From positions 1-64,000 of the forward strand of contig CAWITB010000002.1 of the NCBI GenBank assembly GCA_963838885.1: a DNA stretch of 64,000 bases. The letters are read 5' to 3'. Of this stretch, positions 51,235 through 61,637 are shown one piece after another; within the stretch, counting starts at the first letter, position 1, and every line of letters starts with the position of its first letter. A program made the position numbers and the translations under genes. This stretch comes from JAICMB01 sp963838885. Its GTDB lineage: Bacteria > Acidobacteriota > Terriglobia > Bryobacterales > Bryobacteraceae. The notes below the pieces were generated by a model, which did not search any database, was not told the origin of the DNA, and was given only the letters and a program-made list of their open reading frames with translations.

Positions 51235-52878
51235 ATGAGCGCGTTATCCGGGTTCGCCTCGCCTTATGCGCGCGCCATCCTGTGGGCGCAATTTCGATCC
51301 CTGCGTAATCGCCTCCCGCTTGTAAATAAGCTCGGTCTGGCCTTCACTGCCGCGGCCGGCCTGGCTTGGTACAGCATGTTCGTGGTGCTTGCGATCGTCG
51401 CGGGCGTGCTGCTGTCCAATTCCTCGGAAATGGAAACCATCGGAAAAGTGATGCCGGGCGGCCTGATTCTGGTCTTCCTGTACTGGCTCATTATTCCAGT
51501 GCTGCTGGCGTCCAAAGGCAGCTCGCTCGATATTCGCAAGCTGCTGGTCTATCCCATTCCCAGCGCTGAGTTTTTCCGCCTGGAGATGCTGCTGCGCTTG
51601 ACCGCGGCCATCGAAGTTCTGATTGTGATCGCGGGGGCTTTTTTCGGTCTGCTATTCAACTCCGCAGTGCCTTTCTGGGGGCCGTTCGCGCTTCTCGTGT
51701 TCGTGCTGTTCACGATGTCCACGGCGCTCGGCTTCCACGACATGCTCGGCAGATTGATGGCCCGCAAAGGCGTGCGCGAGCTCGTGGCGCTGCTTTTTAT
51801 ACTGGTGGCCGCACTTCCGCAGGTTCTCGCTTCACGGCGCAACGTTCCGGGCTCCAAGGGCGGCCGCGGCTTGCAAGCGATCGGCGCGGCGGCATCCTGG
51901 ATGGGCTGGCCGTGGACCGCCGCGGCGCGGCTTGCCACCGGTCATGCGGACGCACGCGCGGCCGCCATACTGCTGGCGTGGACCGCCGCCGCCTGGATTT
52001 TCGGCCGCCGCCAGTTCGAGCGCACGCTACGCTTCGATGCCTCCGCCAGCGGAGCCTCGCCCGCGTTGTCGAGGCGAGCTCGCTGGACCGGATGGTTTTC
52101 TACCTGGCCCAATGCGCTGTTTGCGGATCCCCTCGCGGCCATGGTCGAAAAGGAGATCCGCTTCCTAAGCCGTGCTTCCCGCTTTCGCACGCTGTTTGTT
52201 ATGGGATTTTCTTTCGGCCTGCTGATCTGGTGGCCGCTGGCGTTCGGGCGCCACGGCCAGGATCCGGGCTTCATGGCGCGGAATTACGTCGCGGTGGTCA
52301 GCCTTTACGCCGTCCTGCTGCTGAGCGACGCGCTGTTCTGGAACGTGTTCGGCATGGATCGCAGCGCCGCGCAGCTCTATTTTGTCGTCCCCGTCGAGAC
52401 CACTCGGGTGCTGCTGGCCAAGAACATCGCGGCGCTGTTCTTCATTCTGCTCGAAACGACGATTGCAGCAGTCATCTGCGCCATCGTGAGGCTGCCCATT
52501 TCTCCGGCCCAGGTCGCGGAAGCGTATGCGGTGACCTTCGTCGCGACATTATTGCTCGTGTCGATCGGCAATATCACGTCGTTCTACGCGCCGCGCTTCG
52601 TCGATCCCACGAAACCGCTTCGCGCCTCCCGCAGCGGCCGCATACAAGCCATGATGTTGATCGTTTATCCGGTCGTCGCCGTCCCGCTAGCGCTGGCCTA
52701 TTTGGCGCGCTATGCCTTCGATAGCGAAGCCGCTTTTTTCGGAGTCGTCGCGCTCGCCGCGATATTCGGCGTTATTGTGTACCGCCTCGCATTGACATCG
52801 GCGGCGCAAATGGCCGCAGCCCGGCGCGAGGAGATCCTTTCGGCGCTCGCGCGCGGCGCGGGGCTGGTTGAAAGCTAG
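51235..52878 (+). CDS. ABC-2-like transporter permease
   Basis: A protein of 547 residues with about twelve membrane helices in two halves, fitting the large permeases that work with a single ATPase in acidobacteria. The central loop (about 270-310) is polar. No family motif allows naming the cargo. It directly follows the ATPase gene on the same strand. Confidence 0.8.
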   Translation: MSALSGFASPYARAILWAQFRSLRNRLPLVNKLGLAFTAAAGLAWYSMFVVLAIVAGVLLSNSSEMETIGKVMPGGLILVFLYWLIIPVLLASKGSSLDIRKLLVYPIPSAEFFRLEMLLRLTAAIEVLIVIAGAFFGLLFNSAVPFWGPFALLVFVLFTMSTALGFHDMLGRLMARKGVRELVALLFILVAALPQVLASRRNVPGSKGGRGLQAIGAAASWMGWPWTAAARLATGHADARAAAILLAWTAAAWIFGRRQFERTLRFDASASGASPALSRRARWTGWFSTWPNALFADPLAAMVEKEIRFLSRASRFRTLFVMGFSFGLLIWWPLAFGRHGQDPGFMARNYVAVVSLYAVLLLSDALFWNVFGMDRSAAQLYFVVPVETTRVLLAKNIAALFFILLETTIAAVICAIVRLPISPAQVAEAYAVTFVATLLLVSIGNITSFYAPRFVDPTKPLRASRSGRIQAMMLIVYPVVAVPLALAYLARYAFDSEAAFFGVVALAAIFGVIVYRLALTSAAQMAAARREEILSALARGAGLVES

Positions 52879-53033
52879 CCAGTTCGAAGCTCAACCACCA
52901 CTCCGTCGCGGTCGCTGTTTGGCGCCGAGCCGCTCGCGCCGGCAATCGGTCGTCCGCAAACGAGACTATGTCTAACGATCTGCGTTGCCGCAAATACCGC
53001 TTTCTGTGCGGTCGCGGCTCGGGATCGGGCCGC

Positions 53034-54061
53034 TCACGATACCGGCTGCGCCGCCCGGCGGCCGTAGTTGAGCGCGTAAAATTGTTGGTACTCGCCCGAC
53101 TTCACACGCCGCATCCACTCGCGGTTGTTGCGGTACCACTCGATCGTTTCCGCCAGACCGCTCTCGAAATCGATCAGCGGCCTCCAGCTCGTCTCTTTCA
53201 TGATCTTCTCGCTCGATAGGGCGTAGCGGCGGTCGTGGGCGGGCCGGTCCGCGACCGATTGCATTAGCTCGCGCGGCTTACCGGTGATTGCGAGGATGCG
53301 TTCGACCACCTCTTTGTTGGCGAGGGAGCGATTGCCGCCGATGTTATAGATCTCGCCCGCGCGGCCTTGCTCTAAGCAGCGTCAGGAGCGCGCGGCAGTG
53401 GTCTTCAACGTACAACCAGTCGCGCACTTGCAGGCCATCGCCATAGATCGGCAGCGGCTTGTCTTCGAGTGCATTCGAGATCATCAATGGAATCAGTTTT
53501 TCAGGAAACTGATACGGCCCATAATTATTCGAAGCGCGGGTCACGATTACCGGCATCTTATACGTCTTGGCGTAAGCCAGCGCCAGAAGGTCCGAGCCGG
53601 CCTTGGCGGCCGAATACGGACTGCTGGGGTTTAGCGGATAATTCTCGTCCGCTTCATGAGGCGCATCCAGGCTGCCGTAAACTTCGTCCGTCGATACATG
53701 CACGAAGCGCTCGATTCCGCTCGCGCGCGCGGCCTCGAGCAGCGTGAAGGTTCCGCGCAAGTTCGTGTCGAAAACCGGCTGCGGGGAATGGATGCTGCGG
53801 TCGACGTGCGATTCCGCCGCGAAATGCACGATCGCGTCCGGCTTCGATTCCGCGAACACGCGGTCGACCGCCGCCCGATCGGCGATGTCGGCCTTCACGA
53901 ACTCGTAGCGCGGGTGGCGCGAGACGGCCGCGAGGTTTTCGAGATTACCGGCGTAAGTCAGCTTATCGACGTTTACGATCGCGGAGCTCGCCGGAGGGCA
54001 GAGCAAGACGGATGAAGGCGGAGCCGATAAAACCGGCGCCCCCCGTTACGAGAATTTTCAT
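53034..54061 (-). CDS. rfbB: dTDP-glucose 4,6-dehydratase (RmlB/RfbB), broken by two indels
   Basis: Three frames give one RmlB of about 341 residues. From ATG 54061 comes MKILVTGGAGFIGSAFIRLA (nucleotide-binding motif). After a one-base insertion near 54025 the next frame gives VNVDKLTYAGNLENLAAV, the catalytic region with VSTDEVYGSL, and YSAAKAGSD with its Tyr/Lys pair. After a second insertion near 53370 follows EIYNIGGNRSLANKEV and the C-terminus to 53034. RmlB makes dTDP-4-dehydro-6-deoxy-glucose, the precursor of dTDP-rhamnose. Its ATG overlaps the stop of the upstream phosphodiesterase-like gene (ATGA). Both breaks are probably sequence errors. Confidence 0.9.
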
Positions 54062-56463
54062 CTGGCGTCATTATAGGAGATCGCGGGTATGAGTTCTTCG
54101 ATGGGCTGTCCTGGGAAGCTCTTCAATTCGCCCGGTTTTAATTTGCCGGTGAGGGAGAGCAATGTCGGAACGAAGCTCAAGCTGTCGTAGGGCCGCTCGA
54201 TCTCGATGCCTTGCGGGACGCCCGCGCCCGCCAGCATTAAGGTGGAATGCGTGGAAATGCGGAAAAACGAGCCGTGATTCCCGCCGGGGTTGAAATTGCG
54301 AGCGTTAAAATTCCAGTGATCGCGGGCGAGTACCAGCAGGTCGGCCTGAACGTTTTTAAGCCGGCGCTGCTCGAAGCGGCGCAGCAGCGCTTCATCGCTC
54401 GCGGCCGAACCGTACACGGACGCGGCGTGGGGCGTCGCAAGCTCCTCGTTCAGTCCGATAATGCCGTCCGAGTACGCCGTCTCATGCACCGCGTCCAGCC
54501 ATTCGCGATCCGTATGCCAGGCCCCTAGCCATGCCTCACGGTCTCCCGTCACTTTCAGTTTCGGATCTTCAAAAATCGCTAGCGGCAGTCCCGCGCGCAG
54601 CGGTTGAATTGCGAAGTGCAGTTTCCCCGAACGGTCCTGTGCAAGCCCGCGTACTGGCACATAGCGGAGTTCCAAACCGGATGGCCCGTCGCGCGCCAGA
54701 ATCAGCGCCTGATCTTCTTCCGATTTATAGATCCACACGCCATCCGCGTTCCCGGCGTCCTCCGGTCCCAGAGCCGCGGCAAGCTGCTCGCGTGGAACGC
54801 GAACCGCCACAAAATCGACGACGCGACCGCTCACCCCAGCTTGCACCACGTTGCGCACGCGAATGCCGGATAACAGAGCGAAATAATCCAGGCGCCGGAA
54901 TCCGGCATTATCATCCGGCGCAATGGCATAGTTTTGAAGATCGTAGATGCTGTTCGAGTCGCCCATGGAGCGCCGCGGTATCAGATCTTCGACGCGCAGC
55001 TTCGAAGGATCCAAGTCGGCCGGCTCCAGTCGCAGCAGGCGGCCCAAAACGCGCACGTACTGCGTATAGCCGGAAAGATCCTGCTGACAGGATCGCAGAC
55101 GTGCGACGACGCGGCGATCTTCGCGCCGCTCCTCCGCGTTCGCGGACGTCTTTTGAATGACTGGCTCCTGATTCTTGACGCTCGTCTCTAAACGCTCCAC
55201 TTTACGCTTGAGCGCGCCCAATTCTTCGCCAATCTCCGTGATTTCACGCTCCCAAATGGGCCGCCGCTCATCGAGAATCCGAAAAAATCGGCTGCTCGCC
55301 GCGACGCGCTCGGCGTCCGGCAAATCCTTGCGCGAGAGCTCTTGCAGGAGGATCTGAAGCTCGTTGAAGTTGTTGTTGCGGAGGTGAATGGAGGCTCGCT
55401 CGTTGCCGTCCAGATCGAGCAGCACGGTCGGGTATTGCTCGGCCTGATCCTGCAGATAGAAGGAGTGGGCGCTCGGCGTAGTTACTTCAGCCACGAATGG
55501 ATCGAGGCCCTTCAGCTTGTATTCGTCGAGCGGATGCCGGTTCGTGATGACGTGGTGGCCCCCGCCCGCGGCGCTATTGAAGAAGTCCACCAGACTGTAT
55601 CCCTGGCTGTAAACCGCGGGATCGGTGTTCATGCCGTGGTCCGATACGAGAACGAAGATAGTGTCGCGCGCCAGCGGACTACTCTCGATCGCCGCCCACA
55701 TCCGGCCGGCGAGTCCATCCAGCCGTTTCAAAACCGCATACTGCGTCGCGGGGTCGTTATTGAGGTGCGCCACGTGATCGTAATCGAGGTAGAAGTAATC
55801 GAGATACAGCACCTTCGGATCGGCGAGCTTGGCCTCGAGTTCGCGCTCAATCTGCTCGCCTAATCCCGTGCTCACCTCGAAGCCCGATTGCCACTCGTTT
55901 AGAAGTTCTCTCGGTTTGCGCGACGTGATGCGGCGCACCAGGCTCTCCTTGAGCGTCCGCCATTCGACCCCACGTTGGTATAACTCGAGCGACTGATACC
56001 GCTGCGCGGGCGCGTAGCGATCGATCAGAAGAGGCACGCCCGCCTCGTCGAGAAACTCGACCCCCGGCATGTCGACGTGCTTCGAGCGGGCATAGCTCAC
56101 GTAAAACTGAAAGGCATTCATGTAATCGTACGGCCGCAGAGTATAGCGGTCGTATTCGACATTTCCATGAATTACGAGATGGCGGCCCGTCTCGAGAAGC
56201 GACCAGGAAGGAACCGAAAGGCTGATGCCGCGCACATAGAAGTTGTCTACAATCGCGCCCTGTTGGCGGAAAATGTAATCGATCCACGGAAGGCGGCTCT
56301 TGCCGGTGGTGGGATCGCGCTCGCGAACAGTACGGTTCACCAGCCAGCCGGGCAGCCCATCGACTTTCAGGATTACGAGGCGCTTCGGTTGTGGCTGCGA
56401 CGACGCCGCGTCCAGGCGCCATGAAAAAGCGGCCAGAACTGCTAACAGAAATAGCTGTTTCAA
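54058..56463 (-). CDS. Exported alkaline phosphatase/type I phosphodiesterase superfamily protein
   Basis: A protein of 801 residues with a signal peptide (MKQLFLLAVLAAFSWRLDA). The N-terminal half carries the metal-site elements of the alkaline phosphatase superfamily: LKVDGLPGW (first Asp), SLSVPSWSLLETG (likely nucleophile serine or threonine) and VLVSDHGMNTD (about 270-280). A long helical, charged stretch (about 395-470) looks like a coiled coil. The C-terminal half contains NPGGNHGSFFRISTHSTLML, another metal-site histidine pattern, so the catalytic domain is interrupted by an insertion. Phosphodiester or phosphate ester cleavage in the periplasm is likely. It is operonic with the unknown gene upstream and rfbB downstream. 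Confidence 0.8.
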   Translation of the reverse strand: MKQLFLLAVLAAFSWRLDAASSQPQPKRLVILKVDGLPGWLVNRTVRERDPTTGKSRLPWIDYIFRQQGAIVDNFYVRGISLSVPSWSLLETGRHLVIHGNVEYDRYTLRPYDYMNAFQFYVSYARSKHVDMPGVEFLDEAGVPLLIDRYAPAQRYQSLELYQRGVEWRTLKESLVRRITSRKPRELLNEWQSGFEVSTGLGEQIERELEAKLADPKVLYLDYFYLDYDHVAHLNNDPATQYAVLKRLDGLAGRMWAAIESSPLARDTIFVLVSDHGMNTDPAVYSQGYSLVDFFNSAAGGGHHVITNRHPLDEYKLKGLDPFVAEVTTPSAHSFYLQDQAEQYPTVLLDLDGNERASIHLRNNNFNELQILLQELSRKDLPDAERVAASSRFFRILDERRPIWEREITEIGEELGALKRKVERLETSVKNQEPVIQKTSANAEERREDRRVVARLRSCQQDLSGYTQYVRVLGRLLRLEPADLDPSKLRVEDLIPRRSMGDSNSIYDLQNYAIAPDDNAGFRRLDYFALLSGIRVRNVVQAGVSGRVVDFVAVRVPREQLAAALGPEDAGNADGVWIYKSEEDQALILARDGPSGLELRYVPVRGLAQDRSGKLHFAIQPLRAGLPLAIFEDPKLKVTGDREAWLGAWHTDREWLDAVHETAYSDGIIGLNEELATPHAASVYGSAASDEALLRRFEQRRLKNVQADLLVLARDHWNFNARNFNPGGNHGSFFRISTHSTLMLAGAGVPQGIEIERPYDSLSFVPTLLSLTGKLKPGELKSFPGQPIEELIPAISYNDAR

Positions 56464-56467
56464 GGAA

Positions 56468-58337
56468 TTATTGCTCTTCTGAAACCAAAGCCACTGCGAC
56501 GCCCGGAGATTTCGGCGCCGCTCCCGAGCCGATTCTCTGCAAGCATTCGGCGCAGCGCCGGCGCATATCGGAGTCCGATGTTTGAGAGAGCACGCGGCGT
56601 ACGAGCTGTTCGCTCGGTTGCCGGTAATCGGGGTTCTGCCGCCCGATTTCGGCTATGGCGTCGAGCGACTGCTGCACCTGGTCCATGTTGTAGGCGACCT
56701 CGGCCTTGGGCGTCGAGCCGATCACCTGTTCGAGGAAGCGCTTGTTCCAAGCAAAGCGGCGTTGCAGGTCGACATCGGCGAGCAGTTGGGGCGTCATCGG
56801 GTCCGTGTGCCGGTAAATCCCCAAACTTGCGATCGAAGCGGTGCGATACCACGCCAGTTGCCCTTTGGTATGGAGAAGGCGGGCCACTTCGGCGGAGCGC
56901 GCGCGGGCGAGTTTTTTCGCCAGGCCATCCGGCGACACGGCGTAGGCGCGCAGGGCCGCGTATTGATCCCGGGCCAGTTGCGCCTCGGTCGCCATACTGG
57001 CTTCGAAGGGATTCAGGCCCAGCCCGCCGGTGCGGCGCAACAACTCGGCGCGGAGCTTGGGATCGAGCGAGTCATCGAAATACAACGCGTGCCGGAATTG
57101 CGCATAGGCGCTTAGCCGCGCTTCGCGGTCCGTGGCGGCCCCGTGCCGCGTGCGCACGAACATCCAGGTTTCCTTGGCGGCGAAATATTCAAGGTTTCCA
57201 AACGTAGTGAGTCCCAGGACGCCTGTTAGTGCCTGGTCGGCGGCCCGCTTGGTCATTTCGCGCCGCTTCGCTTTGAACGGCTGGCGGAAATCGGCCAGTA
57301 ACAGCGGCGCCTTGGGGTAATCGAGACTGTATAGCGCCAGCGGGACCATTTCCGCGGTATGCGACCCCGGCGTGCCCGGCTCGACCCGCTCGCCATCCAT
57401 ATCGAGCGTCCACTGTTCGCGTATAGCCTTTCCACTTTTCGAGCCAGTTCCCTTCGAAGGGATTGCCGATGCCGAGAAACTGCCCATCGAACGCCGGCCG
57501 GCCGCTCACGGGATAAGAACGCCGCTCCACCCACAGCAGCGCTTGCGCGGTCTGCCCGAATGTCAGCGTCAAGGGCTCAAAGTATAAGTTGTCTTCTTCC
57601 GCTCTCTGCCGCAGCAACTCCCAGTTGTGTTCCCGAAACTCGATCCGGGCGGAGCGCTCCTTTTGGAATGCGCGGGGGAGATAGGAATCGCTGACGAGAT
57701 CTCCGAACATGCGCGTACTCAGCAGCAGCCGCGCCTGCACGCGCTCCAGTTCCTCGTGCGAAAGCGCGCCGTCTATGTTCTCCCGGTCCGCGTCGGAAAG
57801 GGCGCTCAGCGCCTGCCAGACATGCTCATTGCGAAAATCCTCGGCATTGCCCGAGTAGGCGCGCGTGGAAGCCCGCACCGGCATGTCGATGGGATCGAGC
57901 AGTTCCGCTTGCATTATGGCGTGGGCCAGCTTGAACCATGTGCCGCGTCCGCCCGAGCCCATGTCCAGGATCGGGGCGGGCGTGGAATTTTCGCGGCGGT
58001 GCGGCGAACCGGCTCTCATATAGAAGAACGGCAGCCCCGCCACTACACGCTGTAAAATCGTCGGCCGCGCGTAGCTCAAAACCCAAACGTTGCGGAGAGC
58101 GTCGTTGGTCGGGTCGGAATCCCCCAACGTGTCTACCAGAATACTAACCAGCGGAAAGTCCCCGCCTCCGTTTGGAAGTACGCCGATAAACGTGTCGATT
58201 TCAGCGCCGCCCGGCACCTGCACCCTTTCAACGCGTAGACGCGATGTCGTGTCGCGCGTAGAGAGCTCCGCCCCGTTGGCACGGGGTGACAAGCCTAATA
58301 TTAATAGTCCAAGCGCAGTCGCGATCAGAAAACGCAT
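56468..58337 (-). CDS. Secreted protein of unknown function, broken by a two-base loss
   Basis: Two minus-strand frames join near 57425 into about 623 residues. The start ATG 58337 gives a signal peptide (RFLIATALGLLILGLSPRANGAE); the first half contains VSILVDTLGDSDPTNDALRN and the second VARLLHTKGQLAWYRTASIA. The break lies in a CG repeat (ACGCGAACAG for an expected ACGCGCGAACAG), so two bases were probably lost. I recognise no family. It precedes the phosphodiesterase-like gene by 4 nt and is the first gene of an operon with it and rfbB. Confidence 0.68.
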
Positions 58338-58462
58338 GAATCCACCGCCCACCTCTCTGTGTGATGGATGGTAATCTTTCATATCGGCGGCTGCTCCGCT
58401 GCGGTTCATAGCTCCGTCGAAAAAGAAGGCAACTCTGCCGCCATTGTGTTAGACTCCGTTCC

Positions 58463-60097
58463 TTGAACGTTGGCTGGGTCGATTACCTTCTTTTAACTCT
58501 TTACTTCGCGTTCGTCCTTGGCATCGGATGGGTAGTCAAGCGCCGCGTCTCGACCAGCGAGGATTTCCTCACGTCCGGCCGTTCCGTTCCCGTTTGGATC
58601 ACCAGTCTCGCTTTCATCGCCGCCAATCTCGGCGCCCAGGAAGTCATCGGGATGTGCGCCTCGGGGGCCAAGTACGGCATCATGACGGCCCATTTCTACT
58701 GGATCGGCGCCATTCCGGCGATGCTCTTCGTAGGAATTTTCATGATGCCATTCTATTACGGCAGCAAGGCGCGCAGCGTTCCCGAATATTTAAAACTGCG
58801 CTTCGACGAGAAAACGCGAGCGCTCAACGCCATCACGTTCGCGGCGATGACTGTCTTCTCCTCTGGAATTTCGATGTACGCATTGGGCATTTTGTTTCAA
58901 CTCGTGCTGGGATGGAGCTTCACCCAATCCGTATTGCTTTCGGCGGCGATTGTCCTGGTCTATACGTTCCTGGGCGGGCTCACCAGCGCTATCTACAACG
59001 AAGTCCTGCAGTTCTTTCTCATCGTGCTCGGCTTCGCGCCGCTCGCCATTCTTGCCGTCAGCCGCGCCGGCGGCTGGTCCGGCATCTCCTCGCGCCTTCC
59101 TGCAAATATGACGCACTCCTGGACATATTTACAGCACCCGTCCTCGAATCCCATGGGCATCGACGCCTTCGGCCTCATCGCGGGGCTGGCGTTCGTCATG
59201 TCGTTCGGCTATTGGTGTACCGATTTTCTAGTGGTGCAACGGGCCATGGCGGCCGAATCGATGTCGGCGGCGCGCCGCACGCCTTTGGTCGCCGCGTTCC
59301 CGAAGATGATGATGCCGTTCATTGTAATCCTGCCGGGCATCGCGGCGGTGGCGCTTTCGAAAATGGCGTCCGGTTACGAGCTTCCCGCGGGCAATTACAA
59401 CCTGGTGCTTACGACGCTGATGGCAAAATTCTATCCTTCGGGCATGCTGGGGGTCGGGCTCACGGCGCTAATGGCGTCCTTTATGTCGGGCATGGCCGGC
59501 AATGTCAGCGCCTTCAACACCGTTTGGACGTACGATCTGTACCAAAGCTATATACGTCCCGGCGCTCCCGACGCCCACTATCTATGGGTCGGCCGCATCA
59601 CTACCGTTGTGGGCATCCTTTTATCCATCGTGGCGGCCTATCTCGCGACCGCCTTCAACAACATCAACGATATGCTGCAGCTTGTGTTCAGCTTCGTAAA
59701 CGCGCCGCTGTTTGCAACATTTCTTCTTGGAATGTTCTGGAAGCGCGCCACGGGCCATGGCGCCTTCAGCGGCTTGATCGCGGGCACGATTTCGGCCGCG
59801 ATCACCTACGGCTTGACGCTCGCCGAGAATAAAGGCGGCTGGATTTCCGTGATCCACACTTTCCCGTCGAGCATGGCGCAGAACTTCTGGATGGCCATCG
59901 TGGCGTGGTCCACCTGTTTCCTCGTAACTATTGCCGTGAGTCTTGCGACTACTCCAAAGCCCGTCTCCGCGCTTCATAATCTGGTCTATGGCATCACCGA
60001 GATACCGCACGAGAAGGTCGTCTGGTATAAACGCCCCGCGCCGCTCGCCCTCATCATCGCCGTAGCGGTTATCTTTTTGAACGTCCTTTTCTGGTGA
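58463..60097 (+). CDS. Sodium:solute symporter (SSS family)
   Basis: A protein of 544 residues with about thirteen membrane helices. The SSS signature is visible in LGAQEVIGMCASGAKYG (helix 2), FYWIGAIPAMLFVGIFMMPF and FLGGLTSAIYNEVLQFFLIVLGF. Start TTG 58463 is the only one before helix 1. The adjacent galactokinase suggests a sugar such as galactose as the substrate; this is from context alone. A small two-helix protein follows after 3 nt. Confidence 0.9.
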   Translation: MNVGWVDYLLLTLYFAFVLGIGWVVKRRVSTSEDFLTSGRSVPVWITSLAFIAANLGAQEVIGMCASGAKYGIMTAHFYWIGAIPAMLFVGIFMMPFYYGSKARSVPEYLKLRFDEKTRALNAITFAAMTVFSSGISMYALGILFQLVLGWSFTQSVLLSAAIVLVYTFLGGLTSAIYNEVLQFFLIVLGFAPLAILAVSRAGGWSGISSRLPANMTHSWTYLQHPSSNPMGIDAFGLIAGLAFVMSFGYWCTDFLVVQRAMAAESMSAARRTPLVAAFPKMMMPFIVILPGIAAVALSKMASGYELPAGNYNLVLTTLMAKFYPSGMLGVGLTALMASFMSGMAGNVSAFNTVWTYDLYQSYIRPGAPDAHYLWVGRITTVVGILLSIVAAYLATAFNNINDMLQLVFSFVNAPLFATFLLGMFWKRATGHGAFSGLIAGTISAAITYGLTLAENKGGWISVIHTFPSSMAQNFWMAIVAWSTCFLVTIAVSLATTPKPVSALHNLVYGITEIPHEKVVWYKRPAPLALIIAVAVIFLNVLFW

Positions 60098-60100
60098 TTC

Positions 60101-60286
60101 ATGAACGACCTGCGCACTCCCATCGGCCTGTTCTTCTTAATCGTCGGCATTATCCTGATCGGCGCCGGCCTCGCGATGCCCGGCGATCGCGCCATCCTGA
60201 CCAATGTGAACGTCAACCTCTACTGTGGTATCTCGATGCTGGTGTTTGGTAGCGTAATGCTGTGGCTAGCGCGGCGCGCATCCTGA
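60101..60286 (+). CDS. Small two-helix membrane protein
   Basis: A protein of 61 residues with two membrane helices (about 8-27 and 39-58) and a short loop containing PGDRAILTNVNVNLYCG. It begins 3 nt after the symporter and overlaps galK by 25 nt, so it is translated with them; a role as a helper subunit of the symporter is a guess. I recognise no family. Confidence 0.65.
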   Translation: MNDLRTPIGLFFLIVGIILIGAGLAMPGDRAILTNVNVNLYCGISMLVFGSVMLWLARRAS

Positions 60287-61407
60287 TCGAGGCGTTTGAG
60301 GCGAAATTCAAGAGCCAGCCACAGGTGTTCCGCGCTCCCGGCCGCGTCAATTTGATCGGCGAGCATACCGATTACAATCTTGGATTCGTTCTGCCCATCG
60401 CCATCGATTTGGCCTGCTACGCCGCTTCCGCTCCCAGCGACGACGGGGTGCTACGCGTCTATTCGATGAACGTCGAGGAAGGCCGCGAATGGCCCGTCCA
60501 GAACGTACGCAATCTTTTTCCGGCCAAGGACTGGAGCGATTACGTCGTGGGCGTCGCGCGCCAGTTGCCGGAGCTGCGCGGCCGCAACGTGATGCTGCTC
60601 AGCGCCGTTCCGCTCGGCTCCGGTTTAAGCTCGTCGGCCGCCTTTGAAGTATCGTCCGCTTTGGCGCTGGGGTGGCCCTATGCCAACGGCCCATCGCTCG
60701 AGCTGGCGAAACTATGCCAGAGGGCCGAGAACCATTTCATCGGTCTGCCTTCGGGCATCATGGATCAGTACGTCTCGGTATTCGGACGCGATCATGCCGC
60801 CATTTGCATCGACTGCCGCAGTCTCGAGAGCGAGGCCGTCGAGATGCCGGAGGGCGCGGCCATCGTCGCCGTTAACACCATGGTGAAACACGAGCTGGGG
60901 CACTCGGCATACCGCGAGCGCGTCGCGGAATGCGCCCAGGCAGTGGAAGAGATCCGTGCCGCCGGACGCGAAATAAACAGCCTGCGCGAGGCATCCGAAG
61001 AGGACCTGGAATCGATCGGCGATGAAACCGTCCGCAAACGCGCCCGCCACGTCATTCTCGAGAATCGCCGCGTCGGGGAATTCGTCGCGGCCTGCCGCTC
61101 CGGGGAGCTCGCCATAATGGGCCGGCTGTTTGTGGAATCGCACCGCAGCCTGCAATACGATTACGAAGTGAGCTGCGCCGAGCTCGACTTTCTGGTCGAC
61201 AACGCCATGCTGACGCCGGGCGTGTATGGCGCGCGCATGACTGGCGGCGGATTCGGCGGCTGCACAGTGAATCTCGTGGACCCCTCCGCCGTGGAGCGCC
61301 TCGAAGAGACGTTGCGCGCTGCATATCGCGACCGCTTCGGCATCGATCCGGCATGTTACCGCGTGCGCCCCTCGGCCGGAGCCGGGCTCGTCGCGGAGCC
61401 GGTGTGA
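60262..61407 (+). CDS. galK: Galactokinase
   Basis: A protein of 381 residues of the GHMP kinase family. The galactokinase signature APGRVNLIGEHTDYN (25-39), the ATP motif PLGSGLSSSAAFEV (117-130) and the C-terminal MTGGGFGGCTVNLV are all present. It phosphorylates galactose at C1 with ATP. Start GTG 60262 lies inside the small membrane gene. The other Leloir genes (galT, galE) are not in this window. Confidence 0.95.
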   Translation: MASAARILIEAFEAKFKSQPQVFRAPGRVNLIGEHTDYNLGFVLPIAIDLACYAASAPSDDGVLRVYSMNVEEGREWPVQNVRNLFPAKDWSDYVVGVARQLPELRGRNVMLLSAVPLGSGLSSSAAFEVSSALALGWPYANGPSLELAKLCQRAENHFIGLPSGIMDQYVSVFGRDHAAICIDCRSLESEAVEMPEGAAIVAVNTMVKHELGHSAYRERVAECAQAVEEIRAAGREINSLREASEEDLESIGDETVRKRARHVILENRRVGEFVAACRSGELAIMGRLFVESHRSLQYDYEVSCAELDFLVDNAMLTPGVYGARMTGGGFGGCTVNLVDPSAVERLEETLRAAYRDRFGIDPACYRVRPSAGAGLVAEPV

Positions 61408-61438
61408 AGCCGCGCTTTGGTAAACTGAAAATTCGTTT

Positions 61439-61514
61439 GGCCAGGTAGCTCAGTCGGTAGAGCGCAGCCCTGAAAAGGCTGGCGTCGGCGGTTCGATTCC
61501 GTCCCTGGCCACCA
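61439..61514 (+). tRNA. tRNA-Phe (GAA)
   Basis: A complete 76-base cloverleaf with encoded CCA. The acceptor stem GGCCAGG/CCTGGCC pairs fully; D-stem GCTC/GAGC, anticodon stem CAGCC/GGCTG with loop CTGAAAA (anticodon GAA at 34-36) and T-stem GGCGG/CCGTC (one G-T pair) with loop TTCGATT all fit. Confidence 0.95.
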
Positions 61515-61637
61515 CATTCTAAGAACCTATAAGTAGCCAGAAACGTCTCTTCTTCCTCGCGCGAGCAATACGCGAATCGATGCGGCGCATGACATTCAAA
61601 TGCCACGGCTCCCTCGCGGTCGAGGCTCGGAACGCGG

